From the NCBI GenBank assembly GCA_900317375.1, contig ONGJ01000032.1, forward strand, positions 1 to 40,679: DNA of 40,679 nt. Reading direction: 5' to 3'. A program made the position numbers and the translations under genes. This DNA comes from an uncultured Eubacteriales bacterium. GTDB lineage: Bacteria > Bacillota > Clostridia > Oscillospirales > Oscillospiraceae. Below the pieces are notes generated by a model that searched no databases, had not been told where the DNA came from, and saw only the letters and a list, made by a program, of their open reading frames with translations. Shown here piece after piece: positions 31,482 through 40,524 of this stretch; the stretch's first letter is position 1, and each line of letters starts with the position of its first letter.

Positions 31482-33852
31482 TGTTTTTCTCCTTCCGGTT
31501 ACAAAACAGAATCAGCACAACGGCGACGAGCACATAGAGCACCGCGCCGAGAAGCATCGGAGAGAAATCGCCGCGGCCGGGCAGAAGCATCAGCTCGGCC
31601 ACCATGGGGGCAAAGGTCAGCAGCACATAGGAAAGCACCACCGAAAAGATCAGCGCGGTAGACTCGTCCACAGCCGTGCGCACCACCCGCAGACTCATGA
31701 AGCGGTCCGTCGTCAGAGGCGTCGCAAAGCCGTCGAGGAAGCCCAGGATCATGCTGGTAATCACGATCATGACCGCAACGGGCGGAATGCGCAGGATGAA
31801 GATGCCGACCCCCGTCAGGGCAAAGGCAAAGGCGATGCAGGGTATGATCCCGAAGCGCTTTTTCGCCCTGGCAACCAGCATCGGGCCGATGTAGATGCCT
31901 GCAAGGCCGTTTGCGATATAACAATAGCTCAGCATGACGGAGGAAATGCCCGTAACCTGGCAGATGGCCGGTATCAGTGTCACACAGAGCATGACGCCGA
32001 TGTTGAGCGGGATGCCCACAGTGAGAATGAAAAAGATCATCTCTCGCGAGAAGAGCATCTTTGCCAGTTCGCGGGGCCGAACCGGTGCGGCATCGGCGGT
32101 TTCCTCCGCACGCCGGGAGAGCGCTTTCCACGGGGTTACGGAGAGCGTGAGCAGAAGGTAAAGGCCGAAGAGAACCGCCGAGCAGAGGAAGGTCACCGCA
32201 TAGCCGGCATTGGCAGACAGAATCGCACCGAGACCGGCACCGCAGGTAGCACCGGCAAGAAGGCCCGCGTTGTCCTGGGCGATGTTCTCACTGCGGCCGA
32301 GCTCGGTCTCATAGCCGCGGGTGATCAGGAAATTGGAGACCTGCTTGAAGCCGGCATAGGCAAAGCCGGCCAGCCCGCGGCAGATCACGACGGTCAGCGC
32401 GCCGCGCAGAGAAAAGGCGGCCAGATTGCAGAGAATCATCATCAGCGACGAGAAGATCAGCACCGTACGGGTGTTGAACTTCCGCACATAACGGGGCAGC
32501 GTGAGCATGCCGACCATCTGCGTCAAGCCCTCCAGAGTCAGCGGCAGCGCAGCCGTCATGCCGACGGAAAGGCCGAAAAGCGTCTCGCCGCTGGCACGGA
32601 TCATCATGGCGGCGTAGGGCACGCACATATATTCGGCTGTCGAACACAGGAAGCCCGTAAAGCGGAGGGCCATACTGACCTGCTTTTCGGGGACGTGCCC
32701 TCCCCCGCCGGGGTCCTGCACGCGCAGAGCAAGCAGGTCGACCAGACGGTTCATCTCGAACACGAAGATCAGAAGGATGATACCGGTGGAGATCAGCACC
32801 AGAACGATGCTGCGCATCTCGGCGGCGATGGCAGCGTCCGAGATCTCGGCCTCCAGGAACATCTGTTCCTTCGCTTCCCTGCCCTCGCCGAAAGTAAAGG
32901 TGATCAGATTGGACTCTTCCTCGGTGCGAAGCACCTCGGAAATATGGGAAGAAACGCGCACGGCACGCAGCATCTCGAGGCTTTGGATGCGCTCGTCAAT
33001 ATACTCTTTCAGACCGGATACCTCGCGGAGACTGACCCCCTGGTCGCTGACTCTGCTGATCTGCTTTTCAAGACTCTGCAGGGCAACACGGACGGAGTCC
33101 TCGGTCCGCTCGCGATAATCGCGCTGATAGATGACAATGGAGGAAGCGGAAAGCAGCACAATGCCCGTGGTCATAATCAGGATGGTCAGGGTGTGCTCGA
33201 TGCTGCGGAAGACCGGGTCCTCCAGCCCGCGGAGCCAGTTCTCACCGCGCAGCAGCTTGAAGGCAATCACGAGCGCCAGGCATTCGAGCACAGCTGTCAG
33301 AACGACCATCCTGCCGATGCGCAGGGCAAGGTCCCAGAAGCTTTCCCGGAAGATGCTGTCCTGATACAGGCATCCGAAATAGCCGACAATGTCATCCCCC
33401 TGATCAACATTGGCAAAAATGGCACGCTGGGAGCCCGATTCAAGCACCTGGCCTTCCATCGCGGTCAGTACGGGAAGGCTGCGCCGGAACTCGCCGGAGG
33501 CCAGGAAGCGGCGCACGGACTCTTCGCTTTCGGCCACCTTCTGGTCGGAGCAGTAGAGCAGGTTCCCTTCCCGGTCGACGACAAAGGGAAGCGGACCGGG
33601 GTACTGTTCGCTGAAGCTGCGGAAGACATCATCCATGCCGTAGTAATTTTCAAAGCTCTTGCCGAATTCGATGGCCGTCTCTACGCCGGAGACTGCGTCC
33701 ATCTCGACGCGGGCAATCACCTGTTCCTCCAGATCGATGGCCGTGGTGCGATAGTTCAGAAAACCCATCGCCGAGACGAAGCAGACGGCAAAAACAGCCA
33801 GAAGGATCAGGCTTGTCAGATAGATTCTGTTTTCTTTCCTGGTATCCGGCAT
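31474..33852 (-). CDS. MFS permease fused to an N-terminal double extracytoplasmic sensor region
   Basis: A 792-residue membrane protein. The first 390 residues are not MFS. They contain membrane helices at about 11-33, 180-200, 220-245 and 365-385, with two outside loops of about 140 and 120 residues; the second has helical, signal-receptor-like character (EDSVRVALQSLEKQISRVSD). The rest has about twelve helices with MFS features (LPRYVRKFNTRTVLIFS; AGFAYAGFKQVSNFLITRGYETELGR). The start at 33852 is chosen over an upstream in-frame start because GGGAG precedes it; only 1 nt separates it from the binding-protein stop. Its downstream neighbour is the SpoIIE phosphatase, so it may sense and report as well as transport. 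The substrate is unknown. Confidence 0.8.
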   Translation of the reverse strand: MPDTRKENRIYLTSLILLAVFAVCFVSAMGFLNYRTTAIDLEEQVIARVEMDAVSGVETAIEFGKSFENYYGMDDVFRSFSEQYPGPLPFVVDREGNLLYCSDQKVAESEESVRRFLASGEFRRSLPVLTAMEGQVLESGSQRAIFANVDQGDDIVGYFGCLYQDSIFRESFWDLALRIGRMVVLTAVLECLALVIAFKLLRGENWLRGLEDPVFRSIEHTLTILIMTTGIVLLSASSIVIYQRDYRERTEDSVRVALQSLEKQISRVSDQGVSLREVSGLKEYIDERIQSLEMLRAVRVSSHISEVLRTEEESNLITFTFGEGREAKEQMFLEAEISDAAIAAEMRSIVLVLISTGIILLIFVFEMNRLVDLLALRVQDPGGGGHVPEKQVSMALRFTGFLCSTAEYMCVPYAAMMIRASGETLFGLSVGMTAALPLTLEGLTQMVGMLTLPRYVRKFNTRTVLIFSSLMMILCNLAAFSLRGALTVVICRGLAGFAYAGFKQVSNFLITRGYETELGRSENIAQDNAGLLAGATCGAGLGAILSANAGYAVTFLCSAVLFGLYLLLTLSVTPWKALSRRAEETADAAPVRPRELAKMLFSREMIFFILTVGIPLNIGVMLCVTLIPAICQVTGISSVMLSYCYIANGLAGIYIGPMLVARAKKRFGIIPCIAFAFALTGVGIFILRIPPVAVMIVITSMILGFLDGFATPLTTDRFMSLRVVRTAVDESTALIFSVVLSYVLLTFAPMVAELMLLPGRGDFSPMLLGAVLYVLVAVVLILFCNRKEKNNG

Positions 33853-33853
33853 G

Positions 33854-35062
33854 TCAGGCTCCCTTGGTGAAAATCTGGTCACAGATGGTCAGAAACTCAA
33901 AGTCCAGCGGATAATAGATTTCTTTTGCCACGTCATAGTTCAGATAGATGCCGGGGGCGCTGCTGTAGACGCAGGGAAGCGACCCGGCCTCGGCGCCGTT
34001 GAGCGTCTTGGCGATGACCTCGGCGATAAAACGGCCGACGTTTTCCGCGTCGTTGGCAGAGATCAGCATCAGCCCGCCGTTTCGGACCGACTCGACATCA
34101 TCCATCAGATAGACGGGGATGTTTCTGTCGTAGAAGGGCTTCAGCATGTCTTTCAGACGCGTCAGGTCGTTAATGAGGTCAACGGTCAGATAGAAGGCGT
34201 TAATGCCCTGAGAAGCCATTTTGGATATCCGCTCTGCCACCAGGCGATAGTAGGCATCCAGCTGTTCGTCCGTCTCACGGGGCTGTTCTTCGATGTTGTC
34301 CTTGCAGAGCGTAAAACCGAGGTTTTCCGCGGCGTACACAATGTCCGGCACACCGGAGATGGTCTCGTCGCCGTAGACAATGACACCCAGTTTGCGAAAG
34401 GGGCACATGGAGTAATAATACTTCAGCTGACGGAAGACCGGCAGCGGTTCCACCTGAGCCCAGACCATCGGATTGCCGCTGCCCTCGGTGGCCGAGGCGA
34501 TGATGCCGGACGCCACGGGGTCGGTGGCGGAAAAGTCGAACATGGGGACGGGCAGGTTCAGCCGGCTGACGAAAACACCGGCGCTGGTCCCGAAGGTGAT
34601 AATCAGGTCGATGTCCTTCCCCGCCCGCGTAGTCAGCGTATCTGCGACAAGGTCGGCGTCGTCATAGCCCAGATAGAAGAAGGCCTGATCCGCGAAGGAA
34701 AGGTAGGGGCCGAGATCGGTTTTGGTCAACATATCCACCATTTTTTCGGTGGTCAGGCCCCGGGTGTCAACGTCCTCGGCGGAAAAGGGCAGGCGTCCCG
34801 GATAGATCCAGCCGAGTTCCTCCAGGCCCTTGAGAATATAGTAGAACTGGCGGCTGGCGACCAGGTATTCGTCATAGTCGACATAGGCGGCGCGGTATGG
34901 TCCACCGTCCGGCCGGGTATGCGGGGTGATGCCGATCTCCGCTTCCGCAGCGGACAGAGCCTCCTGCCCGTCGGCCAGCGCGGACGACATCAGGAAAGAG
35001 ACCATCAGCAGCACGCAGAGCAGCAGGGCCAGCGTACTTTTCATCCGGCTTCGTCCTGTCAT
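33854..35062 (-). CDS. Secreted ABC_sub_bind-type substrate-binding protein
   Basis: A 402-residue exported protein. It opens with a basic start and hydrophobic signal (TLALLLCVLLMVSFLMSS) ending ALADG, which fits cleavage by signal peptidase I; no lipobox Cys is present. The body has two-lobe binding-protein features of the ABC_sub_bind family (DLIITFGTSAGVFVSRL; MFDFSATDPVASGI; KLGVIVYGDETISGVPD; INAFYLTVDLINDL). ATG 35062 is preferred because GGAGAAGGTG precedes it and it overlaps the racemase stop (ATGA). No matching importer permease is present in the operon; the nearby ABC genes are exporters. It may instead feed ligand to the adjacent sensor-MFS or phosphatase. Confidence 0.82.
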   Translation of the reverse strand: MTGRSRMKSTLALLLCVLLMVSFLMSSALADGQEALSAAEAEIGITPHTRPDGGPYRAAYVDYDEYLVASRQFYYILKGLEELGWIYPGRLPFSAEDVDTRGLTTEKMVDMLTKTDLGPYLSFADQAFFYLGYDDADLVADTLTTRAGKDIDLIITFGTSAGVFVSRLNLPVPMFDFSATDPVASGIIASATEGSGNPMVWAQVEPLPVFRQLKYYYSMCPFRKLGVIVYGDETISGVPDIVYAAENLGFTLCKDNIEEQPRETDEQLDAYYRLVAERISKMASQGINAFYLTVDLINDLTRLKDMLKPFYDRNIPVYLMDDVESVRNGGLMLISANDAENVGRFIAEVIAKTLNGAEAGSLPCVYSSAPGIYLNYDVAKEIYYPLDFEFLTICDQIFTKGA

Positions 35063-36198
35063 AGAATCACCTTCTCCAATCTCCCGGCGGTCATACAGAG
35101 CCACTCACTGCGCGCGACGGAAATACCGGTCCTCTCCATCGTGTCCCTGAGGCTGACGGCCCCCTCGCCCAGAAGCACCGCCTCGTCCCCTATCGCGATG
35201 TCCTCGGCGCCCGTCACGTCCACGGCAAGATTATCCATGCAGATATCGTCCGCCAGGGGAAAGAGACGGCCCCGGATCAGGATCCGGATTTCTTTCTGCG
35301 TCAGCAGGAGCGGGCAGTCCCAATAGCCCAGCATGATGCGGGCAATCCGCCGGTAGCCATCGTGCGGTTTGTCCATATGGGACTCGTAGCAGAGCGGTGC
35401 CTCATCACTGATCTCACGCACATCGAAGACATGGGCGCAGATCCGCAGAATCGGACGCAGCCGGCCGCCGTCAAAGCTTGGCAGGCCGTACATGGCCGTA
35501 CCTGTCCGGACCATGTCATAGGCATATTGGGGAAAGAGGAACACAAGCGCGGAATTCAGGATATGCACGGTCAACTGCGCACGATGCTCCGGCCGGATCC
35601 GGCAAAGAAAGGCGTCAAAACGCTCGAGTTCGCCGTGAATTCCCTCCAGGTCCTCGGAATACGAGGTATACAGATGGCTGTATAAGCCCCGGACATGCAG
35701 GCCGCGGGCAGAGAGCAGACGGTCTTCGTTCCGGAGAAATTCCTCATAGGAGAGGCCCATCCCCGAATCCCAGCCGTCCACCCGGATATGGACGGTCAGC
35801 CACAGGGACAGCTTTTCCGCCAGCGCCTCGAGCTCGTCAAACTGACGCATGCTGTAGACGGAGAAGACTGTCCTGTCCGGTTTGACAGTGCCCTCTCTCA
35901 GGCAGGTCTCCAGCTCATCGCTCTCCGTCGGGCCGAGGAGCAGCAGCGGCAGACCACCGGATTCGGACAGTGCCGTCAGGGTCATCAGTTCCTTCATCTT
36001 CCCGACGGCAGCCATGTCAGCCAGACGGTTTGCCGACAGAAAGCGGTACAGTCCTTTCATGCCATGACCGTAAGCATCGGCCTTCAGCACCGCGCAGACA
36101 GCGGTACCGGCGGGAAGCTTACTGCGGATGACAGCGAGATTGTTTCTCAGGGCATCGGTTCGAACCTCCGCCCAGGCAGATTTGTGCACATTTTTCAT
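35059..36198 (-). CDS. Alanine racemase-like PLP enzyme
   Basis: A 379-residue fold-type III PLP enzyme of the alanine racemase family, which interconverts L- and D-amino acids. The PLP lysine is K39 in VLKADAYGHG. The C-terminal part has YDMVRTGTAMYGLP and DDICMDNLAVDV, matching the family's conserved blocks. The catalytic Tyr region reads IMLGYWDCP instead of the usual GYADG, so substrate preference may differ from alanine. It overlaps both neighbours by ATGA, sitting between an unrecognised protein and a secreted binding protein. This suggests a pathway role rather than the housekeeping alr, which is inference. Confidence 0.85.
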   Translation of the reverse strand: MKNVHKSAWAEVRTDALRNNLAVIRSKLPAGTAVCAVLKADAYGHGMKGLYRFLSANRLADMAAVGKMKELMTLTALSESGGLPLLLLGPTESDELETCLREGTVKPDRTVFSVYSMRQFDELEALAEKLSLWLTVHIRVDGWDSGMGLSYEEFLRNEDRLLSARGLHVRGLYSHLYTSYSEDLEGIHGELERFDAFLCRIRPEHRAQLTVHILNSALVFLFPQYAYDMVRTGTAMYGLPSFDGGRLRPILRICAHVFDVREISDEAPLCYESHMDKPHDGYRRIARIMLGYWDCPLLLTQKEIRILIRGRLFPLADDICMDNLAVDVTGAEDIAIGDEAVLLGEGAVSLRDTMERTGISVARSEWLCMTAGRLEKVIL

Positions 36199-37673
36199 TT
36201 CAGAAAGTTCTCCGGGAACATAGAGTATAGTTCTTCCGCAACGCTGCGGTACCAGCCGTCCGGCCTCTCGTCGCGGGAGGTCAGATCGGGAAGCATCCAG
36301 GAGAGCCCGATAAGGTGGGCATCCCAGAGACCGGTCCGCGCCATCTGCTCACAGAGTGAACGGAAGGAAGGTCGGGTCATCCACAGCTCGGCAGGTCCGG
36401 CCGGGGCGGCAAAGCCGTCGCCGGCGAAAAGCGCAAACATCGGCCCGCACAGATAGCCGCTGCCGTCATAGGGGCGAATCCGGTCCGCCTCGTCAGAGAG
36501 GCCGAGGGATTCCAGCAGGCGAACCGTCAGCCGCTGCCACTGCGGCAGATACTGCGACTGAAAGACACCGCCCATCCAGGTAAAGCCGCGCTCGAAGGCA
36601 AGAAGCAGGGCCAGCGCATAGAGCCCCGGGAACAGGGTCCGGCTCTCCAGCAGCCCGATCAGCGAATCGCAGTCGGCCGGGAAGCACAGACTCTCGCCTT
36701 CCAGGGTGGTTCCGGTCAGGGTTCCGTCCTCCCCGAGGAGCAGGAAAACCTTTCTCCCCTTCTCATCCGCGCAGCCAAACAGATGCCCGGCCAGAGGGAT
36801 GCCTTCCTCGGTGCGCACGGTGCAGAGCGCCTTTCTCAGCTGCGCATTGCCGAGCAGACGGGCAAAGAGCGAGGTCCCCTCCCGGAGTTCCCGGAGCAGC
36901 AGGGGCAGGGCAAGCTCCTCCGCCTCCAGATAGGTCAGAAGCGGCGTATCCGCATCGGAAAACAGATGTTCGGAAAGACCCGCCCCGATGACCGTGGTCT
37001 GGGCCGAGAAGGATTCGGCCGCCAGCACCGCATCCGATTCGTAGACGGTGCCGATCAGTTCTTCCAGCGCGCTGCGCATCTCCGGACGCATGACCGTCCG
37101 AAGGCTTTTGCGGAATTCCACGATCATGTCCCTGTCGACAGGCGGCACCTGGGAGGTCATCCGGTTGCGGTACTTCCGGCGGAACAACGGCAGAAGCTGT
37201 ACTTCTTCCGGGTCAGTGGCAATACAGATGCCCCTCGCGAAGGTGGAACTGCTGAGTTCAACCTGGGCAGCGCCCAAGATGGGAACCGTCCGCCCGGTAT
37301 AGCCCAGCTTTCGCAGCAGGGCGGCATAAAACAGATCGCCCTGAAAGGTCTGGGCACAGTAGATGCCGCCGTGATGGTCGGCCGTACAGAGGACCCCGAA
37401 GCCAAGCGCCTCGCGAACCCCCTCGGCGAATGCCGGACCGAGGCGCCGGCCGGCAAGGCCGGAAGCCGCAGCAATCAGATCTGCAGGGTCACAGAGAGGA
37501 GGAATTCGGCGGTTTCGGCGCACTTTCTCAGCCTGCAGCGCGAGGAAGGCATCCAGTGTCATATCGCCCGTCTCTCGGCAGGCGCGCACCGTAAAGTTCC
37601 GTTCGGCGCACAGGTCCGCCAGTTCCCTCAGGCCGGGCTTCGGCATTGCCTGTGCGGAGCTCGATTCAGTCAT
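36195..37673 (-). CDS. Unrecognised 492-residue cytoplasmic protein upstream of the racemase
   Basis: I do not recognise this family. It has no signal peptide and no clear membrane segments. Notable stretches are LCTADHHGGIYCAQTF near residue 95, with paired His and Cys that could bind metal or act in catalysis, QVELSSSTFARGICIATDPEE, ESFSAQTTVIGAGLSEHLF and FERGFTWMGGVFQSQYLPQW. It is soluble-enzyme-like in composition. It starts 12 nt after the LRR gene and its stop overlaps the racemase start by ATGA, so it is surely co-translated with that enzyme. It may act on the same metabolite. Confidence 0.8.
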   Translation of the reverse strand: MTESSSAQAMPKPGLRELADLCAERNFTVRACRETGDMTLDAFLALQAEKVRRNRRIPPLCDPADLIAAASGLAGRRLGPAFAEGVREALGFGVLCTADHHGGIYCAQTFQGDLFYAALLRKLGYTGRTVPILGAAQVELSSSTFARGICIATDPEEVQLLPLFRRKYRNRMTSQVPPVDRDMIVEFRKSLRTVMRPEMRSALEELIGTVYESDAVLAAESFSAQTTVIGAGLSEHLFSDADTPLLTYLEAEELALPLLLRELREGTSLFARLLGNAQLRKALCTVRTEEGIPLAGHLFGCADEKGRKVFLLLGEDGTLTGTTLEGESLCFPADCDSLIGLLESRTLFPGLYALALLLAFERGFTWMGGVFQSQYLPQWQRLTVRLLESLGLSDEADRIRPYDGSGYLCGPMFALFAGDGFAAPAGPAELWMTRPSFRSLCEQMARTGLWDAHLIGLSWMLPDLTSRDERPDGWYRSVAEELYSMFPENFLK

Positions 37674-37685
37674 GTCCGGCCATCC

Positions 37686-39845
37686 TCAGCGATAGATGAT
37701 ATTCAGGCTGTCGCAGCCCTCAAAGGCATTCAGATTGATGTTGGTCGCGGTGGCAGGCAGGCTCAGGGTCCGAAGACCGGTGCACTGGGAAAAGGCCTTC
37801 GCCCCGATGTTCCGCAGGCCGTCCGGCAGCACGAGCTCGGTCAGGCAGCGGCAGCGGGTAAAGGCATTGGGGCCGACGGTGAGGACACCCCGCGGGATCT
37901 CAATCTCCTCCAGTGCGGCAAAGTCCAGGAACTGGCTGTCGGGTATGGTGCTGACCCCCGAAGGCCAGTGGACCTTTCGCAGGGTGGTGCGCATAATATC
38001 GTTATTCCTTTTCGTGCTGAACGCCGTCGCCGAAAGCGTGGTCACGCTGTCGGGGAAAAGCAGCTCCGTAATCGGGCAGTTGGTAAAGGCGTTGCTGGCA
38101 ACCGATTCCAGGCCATGCCGGAAGTTGACGGTTTCCAGGTTGGTGCAGCTGTCGAAGGCAGAGGTCCCGATGGTCTTCAGGCCGGAGCCGAAGCTGACGG
38201 TCGCGAGCCGGTCGCAGCAGCTGAAGACGGCGGAGCCGAGCGTGGTCACGCTGTCGGGAAACACGACGGCGATGAGCCGGTCACAGTCATAGAAGGCATT
38301 GTCGCCGATGGTCCTGAGCCGGTTCGGGAAGGTCACCGCCGTCAGGTTTTCACAGTGATAATAAGCACGCGCCTGAATCTCGGTCAGCGTAGAGGGAAAC
38401 TCCACCACCCGCAGGGAGGGGCATTCGCCGAAGGCGCCCGCGCCGATGGCGGTCACACCCTCGGGCAGGACGACCTTTTCCAGCGCCGCCATGCCGTAAA
38501 ACTGTTTATCGGTAACCTTCGGCAGGCCGGTGGGCCACCAGACCTTTTTCAGGGTATTCCGCAGCGGGTCATCTACCTTGTTGGAGTTGATGGCAGAGCT
38601 CTCCATCCGGGTCACGCTGTCGGGAATACGGAGCTCCCGCAGGGCGGTATAGGTAAAGGCGTTGGCCTCGATGGCCTTCAGGCCCTCGCTGAGGACGACA
38701 TCGTCCAGTGCCGGACAGCCGGAGAAGGCGGATATGCCGATCTTCTGGACGCCGGAGGTCACCGTCACGCTCTGCAGCCGGTCGCAGTACATGAAGGCGC
38801 GGTCGCCGATTTCCCGCACGCGGTCGGGGATATAGACCGTCGTCAGGGCGTCGCAGTCGGAAAACGCAAGTTCACCGAGTTCCCTCAGCTGGCCGGGGAG
38901 AGAGATGTCCCGAAGGCTTTTGCAGTCACGGAAGGCCTGGTAGCCGATGGAAAAAAGACTCTGCGGCAGCGAGAGCGAGCTGAGCGATTCACAGCCCTGA
39001 AATGCGCTGCCCTTGATCTCAGTCACGCCCTCGGGCAGAACGACGGTCTCCAGAGCCCGGAAGCCGTTGAACTGGCTGATGGGCACCGTCGGAATGGAAG
39101 CGGGCCAGTGCAGCTTTTTCAGGGAGGTTCGCAGAACGTCGGAGGTGTTGTTGGAATTGACGGCGCTGACATCCATTTTCCGGACGCTGTCCGGAATATC
39201 CAGCTCGATGATGGGGCTGTAGGAGAAGGCGTTGGCACCGATCTCCTCCAGGCCGTCGTTGAGCGAAATGTCCGTCAGGCTGATGCAGCGGGTGAAGGCG
39301 CCGTTTCCGAGCTTCCGCACGCCGCGGCCAAGCGTCACCTCGCAGAGCCGGCTGCAGGAGGAGAAGGCCGTCTTGTCGATGGTATGGACGCTGTCGGGGA
39401 TCACGAGTTCGGTCAGGGCGCCGCAGTCCGAGAAAGCACCCTCGCCGATCGTGCGCAGCGAGCCCGGAAGGGAGATCTCGTACAGCGCATCGTTGTTGTA
39501 GAAGGCCTGATAGCCGATCTCGGTCAGCGACTCGGGCAGATCCACCCAGCGCAGACCGGTGCAGCCGTAGAAGGCCTTGGTGTCAATCTTTGTGACGCCG
39601 TCCGGAATCGTCACAGAGGTAATGCCCTGCTTTCCGGCGAAGACACCCGGACCGATCACCCGGACGTTATCAGGAATGACGATGTCCCTGTCGGTCCCCT
39701 TGAAGCCCGTCAGGACCCCTGCACGGTCAACCGTAAACTGGCTGTCGGCAAAGGCGTTTGCCCCCAGCAGGGAAAAAACAAGAACAAGCAGAAGGAGGCA
39801 AAGACTCTCCCGCCAGACAAAGCGAATCGTTTTTCCGTTTTTCAT
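37686..39845 (-). CDS. Secreted BspA-like leucine-rich repeat (LRR_5) protein
   Basis: A 719-residue exported protein. It has a basic start, a hydrophobic signal (LCLLLLVLVFSLLGA) and a likely cleavage at AFA-DS. The rest is an array of about 23-residue LRR_5 units with repeating IPDSV, IGxxAF and L-x2-I/V patterns. Three or four spaced blocks end in a divergent LRR with a LKKLHWP or LRKVHWP element. No LPXTG, repeat-anchor or membrane tail is visible, so it is probably released or held non-covalently. Such proteins bind host or bacterial surfaces, or serve as sensor parts. ATG 39845 is chosen over 39968 because the signal peptide follows it directly and GAGAGG precedes it. First gene of the nine-gene operon. 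Confidence 0.88.
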   Translation of the reverse strand: MKNGKTIRFVWRESLCLLLLVLVFSLLGANAFADSQFTVDRAGVLTGFKGTDRDIVIPDNVRVIGPGVFAGKQGITSVTIPDGVTKIDTKAFYGCTGLRWVDLPESLTEIGYQAFYNNDALYEISLPGSLRTIGEGAFSDCGALTELVIPDSVHTIDKTAFSSCSRLCEVTLGRGVRKLGNGAFTRCISLTDISLNDGLEEIGANAFSYSPIIELDIPDSVRKMDVSAVNSNNTSDVLRTSLKKLHWPASIPTVPISQFNGFRALETVVLPEGVTEIKGSAFQGCESLSSLSLPQSLFSIGYQAFRDCKSLRDISLPGQLRELGELAFSDCDALTTVYIPDRVREIGDRAFMYCDRLQSVTVTSGVQKIGISAFSGCPALDDVVLSEGLKAIEANAFTYTALRELRIPDSVTRMESSAINSNKVDDPLRNTLKKVWWPTGLPKVTDKQFYGMAALEKVVLPEGVTAIGAGAFGECPSLRVVEFPSTLTEIQARAYYHCENLTAVTFPNRLRTIGDNAFYDCDRLIAVVFPDSVTTLGSAVFSCCDRLATVSFGSGLKTIGTSAFDSCTNLETVNFRHGLESVASNAFTNCPITELLFPDSVTTLSATAFSTKRNNDIMRTTLRKVHWPSGVSTIPDSQFLDFAALEEIEIPRGVLTVGPNAFTRCRCLTELVLPDGLRNIGAKAFSQCTGLRTLSLPATATNINLNAFEGCDSLNIIYR

Positions 39846-39898
39846 GACAACCTCTCTTTCCCGCAGGCATCCTGTAAACCCACTTTCCCTATCATAAT

Positions 39899-39927
39899 AA
39901 AATACCATAATTTCAGCGCATCTGCAA
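39899..39927 (-). promoter_or_regulatory. Promoter of the nine-gene operon
   Basis: On the minus strand TTGCAG (39927-39922), a 17-nt spacer and TATTTT (39904-39899) precede the LRR gene. The expected leader is about 45 nt. It is the only clear promoter found ahead of the run of genes ending at 25026. Confidence 0.65.
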
Positions 39928-39939
39928 CAGTTTCCCTTA

Positions 39940-39973
39940 AAAAGTACCCCGTACCGTTTTGGCAGCACGGGGT
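39940..39973 (-). terminator. Terminator of the cyclase-family gene
   Basis: On the minus strand ACCCCGT and ACGGGGT pair, with a partly paired inner loop, followed by ACTTTTTAAG. It separates the cyclase-family gene from the LRR operon promoter. Confidence 0.82.
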
Positions 39974-40002
39974 GTGTTCATTTCAGTGAGAATACGCCTC
40001 CT

Positions 40003-40524
40003 TCAGGACAGCGGAATCAGATAAGCACGGCAGGGCGCGCCCTCGCAACCGCCGAGATTCAGCGGCGCCGCGCTCAGGAAGTATCGCCCCTCCTCAACCC
40101 CGTCGAGAACGATGCCCTCCAGCAGCACGCATTCGGCGCCGAGCAGAATCAGATGCACCTGTCGGGGAGCGTCTTCCGGCCCGACGGTCTGGCTTTCATT
40201 TCCGAGCAGGAGGAGTTTGGCGGATGCAAAAACCCCCGCAGCCTCTTCCGTCACCGTCGCCTTCCCGGCGATCAGGATCCTCTGCGCAGCGCCGGCATCG
40301 GCGGCACCGACGAAGGGTTCCAGCCCCATCTGATCAAGGGTCTTCCCGTTCGGCACAAAATGGCAGGGCGCATCCGCATGGGTGCCGTTGTGGGCACACA
40401 TCCTGAAGCCTGTCAGGCTGCAGGAATCGCCGTTTTCCAGACTCTGAAGCCGGATTCTTTCCGGCTGGGGATCTCCCGGATACACCCGGCAGTGAAACAG
40501 CTCCTGCGTAATGTCAATCAACAT
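40003..40524 (-). CDS. Cyclase family hydrolase (kynurenine formamidase-like)
   Basis: A 173-residue protein of the PF04199 group, metal-dependent hydrolases that include kynurenine formamidase and isatin hydrolase. The diagnostic motif is AHNGTHADAPCHF near residues 44-56 (HxGTHxDxPxH). The start MLIDITQELFHCRVYPGDP matches the usual opening DIT...yPGDP, and VLLEGIVLDGVEEGRYFL matches the C-terminal block. It is slightly short for the family. It overlaps the upstream gene end by 11 nt, so the two are coupled. Substrate cannot be told. Confidence 0.88.
   Translation of the reverse strand: MLIDITQELFHCRVYPGDPQPERIRLQSLENGDSCSLTGFRMCAHNGTHADAPCHFVPNGKTLDQMGLEPFVGAADAGAAQRILIAGKATVTEEAAGVFASAKLLLLGNESQTVGPEDAPRQVHLILLGAECVLLEGIVLDGVEEGRYFLSAAPLNLGGCEGAPCRAYLIPLS

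Noticed and set aside
27744-33870. Three long plus-strand frames (27744-29975, 29976-31661, 31402-33870) opposite the ABC, phosphatase and MFS genes
   Set aside because: The minus-strand frames carry complete catalytic motifs and overlap-type starts; the plus frames are His/Gly/Arg-rich shadows.
36783-39989. 1,068-codon open frame antisense to the LRR and unrecognised genes
   Set aside because: The LRR repeats make a repeating antisense frame. Its start lies inside another gene and there is no signal or motif.
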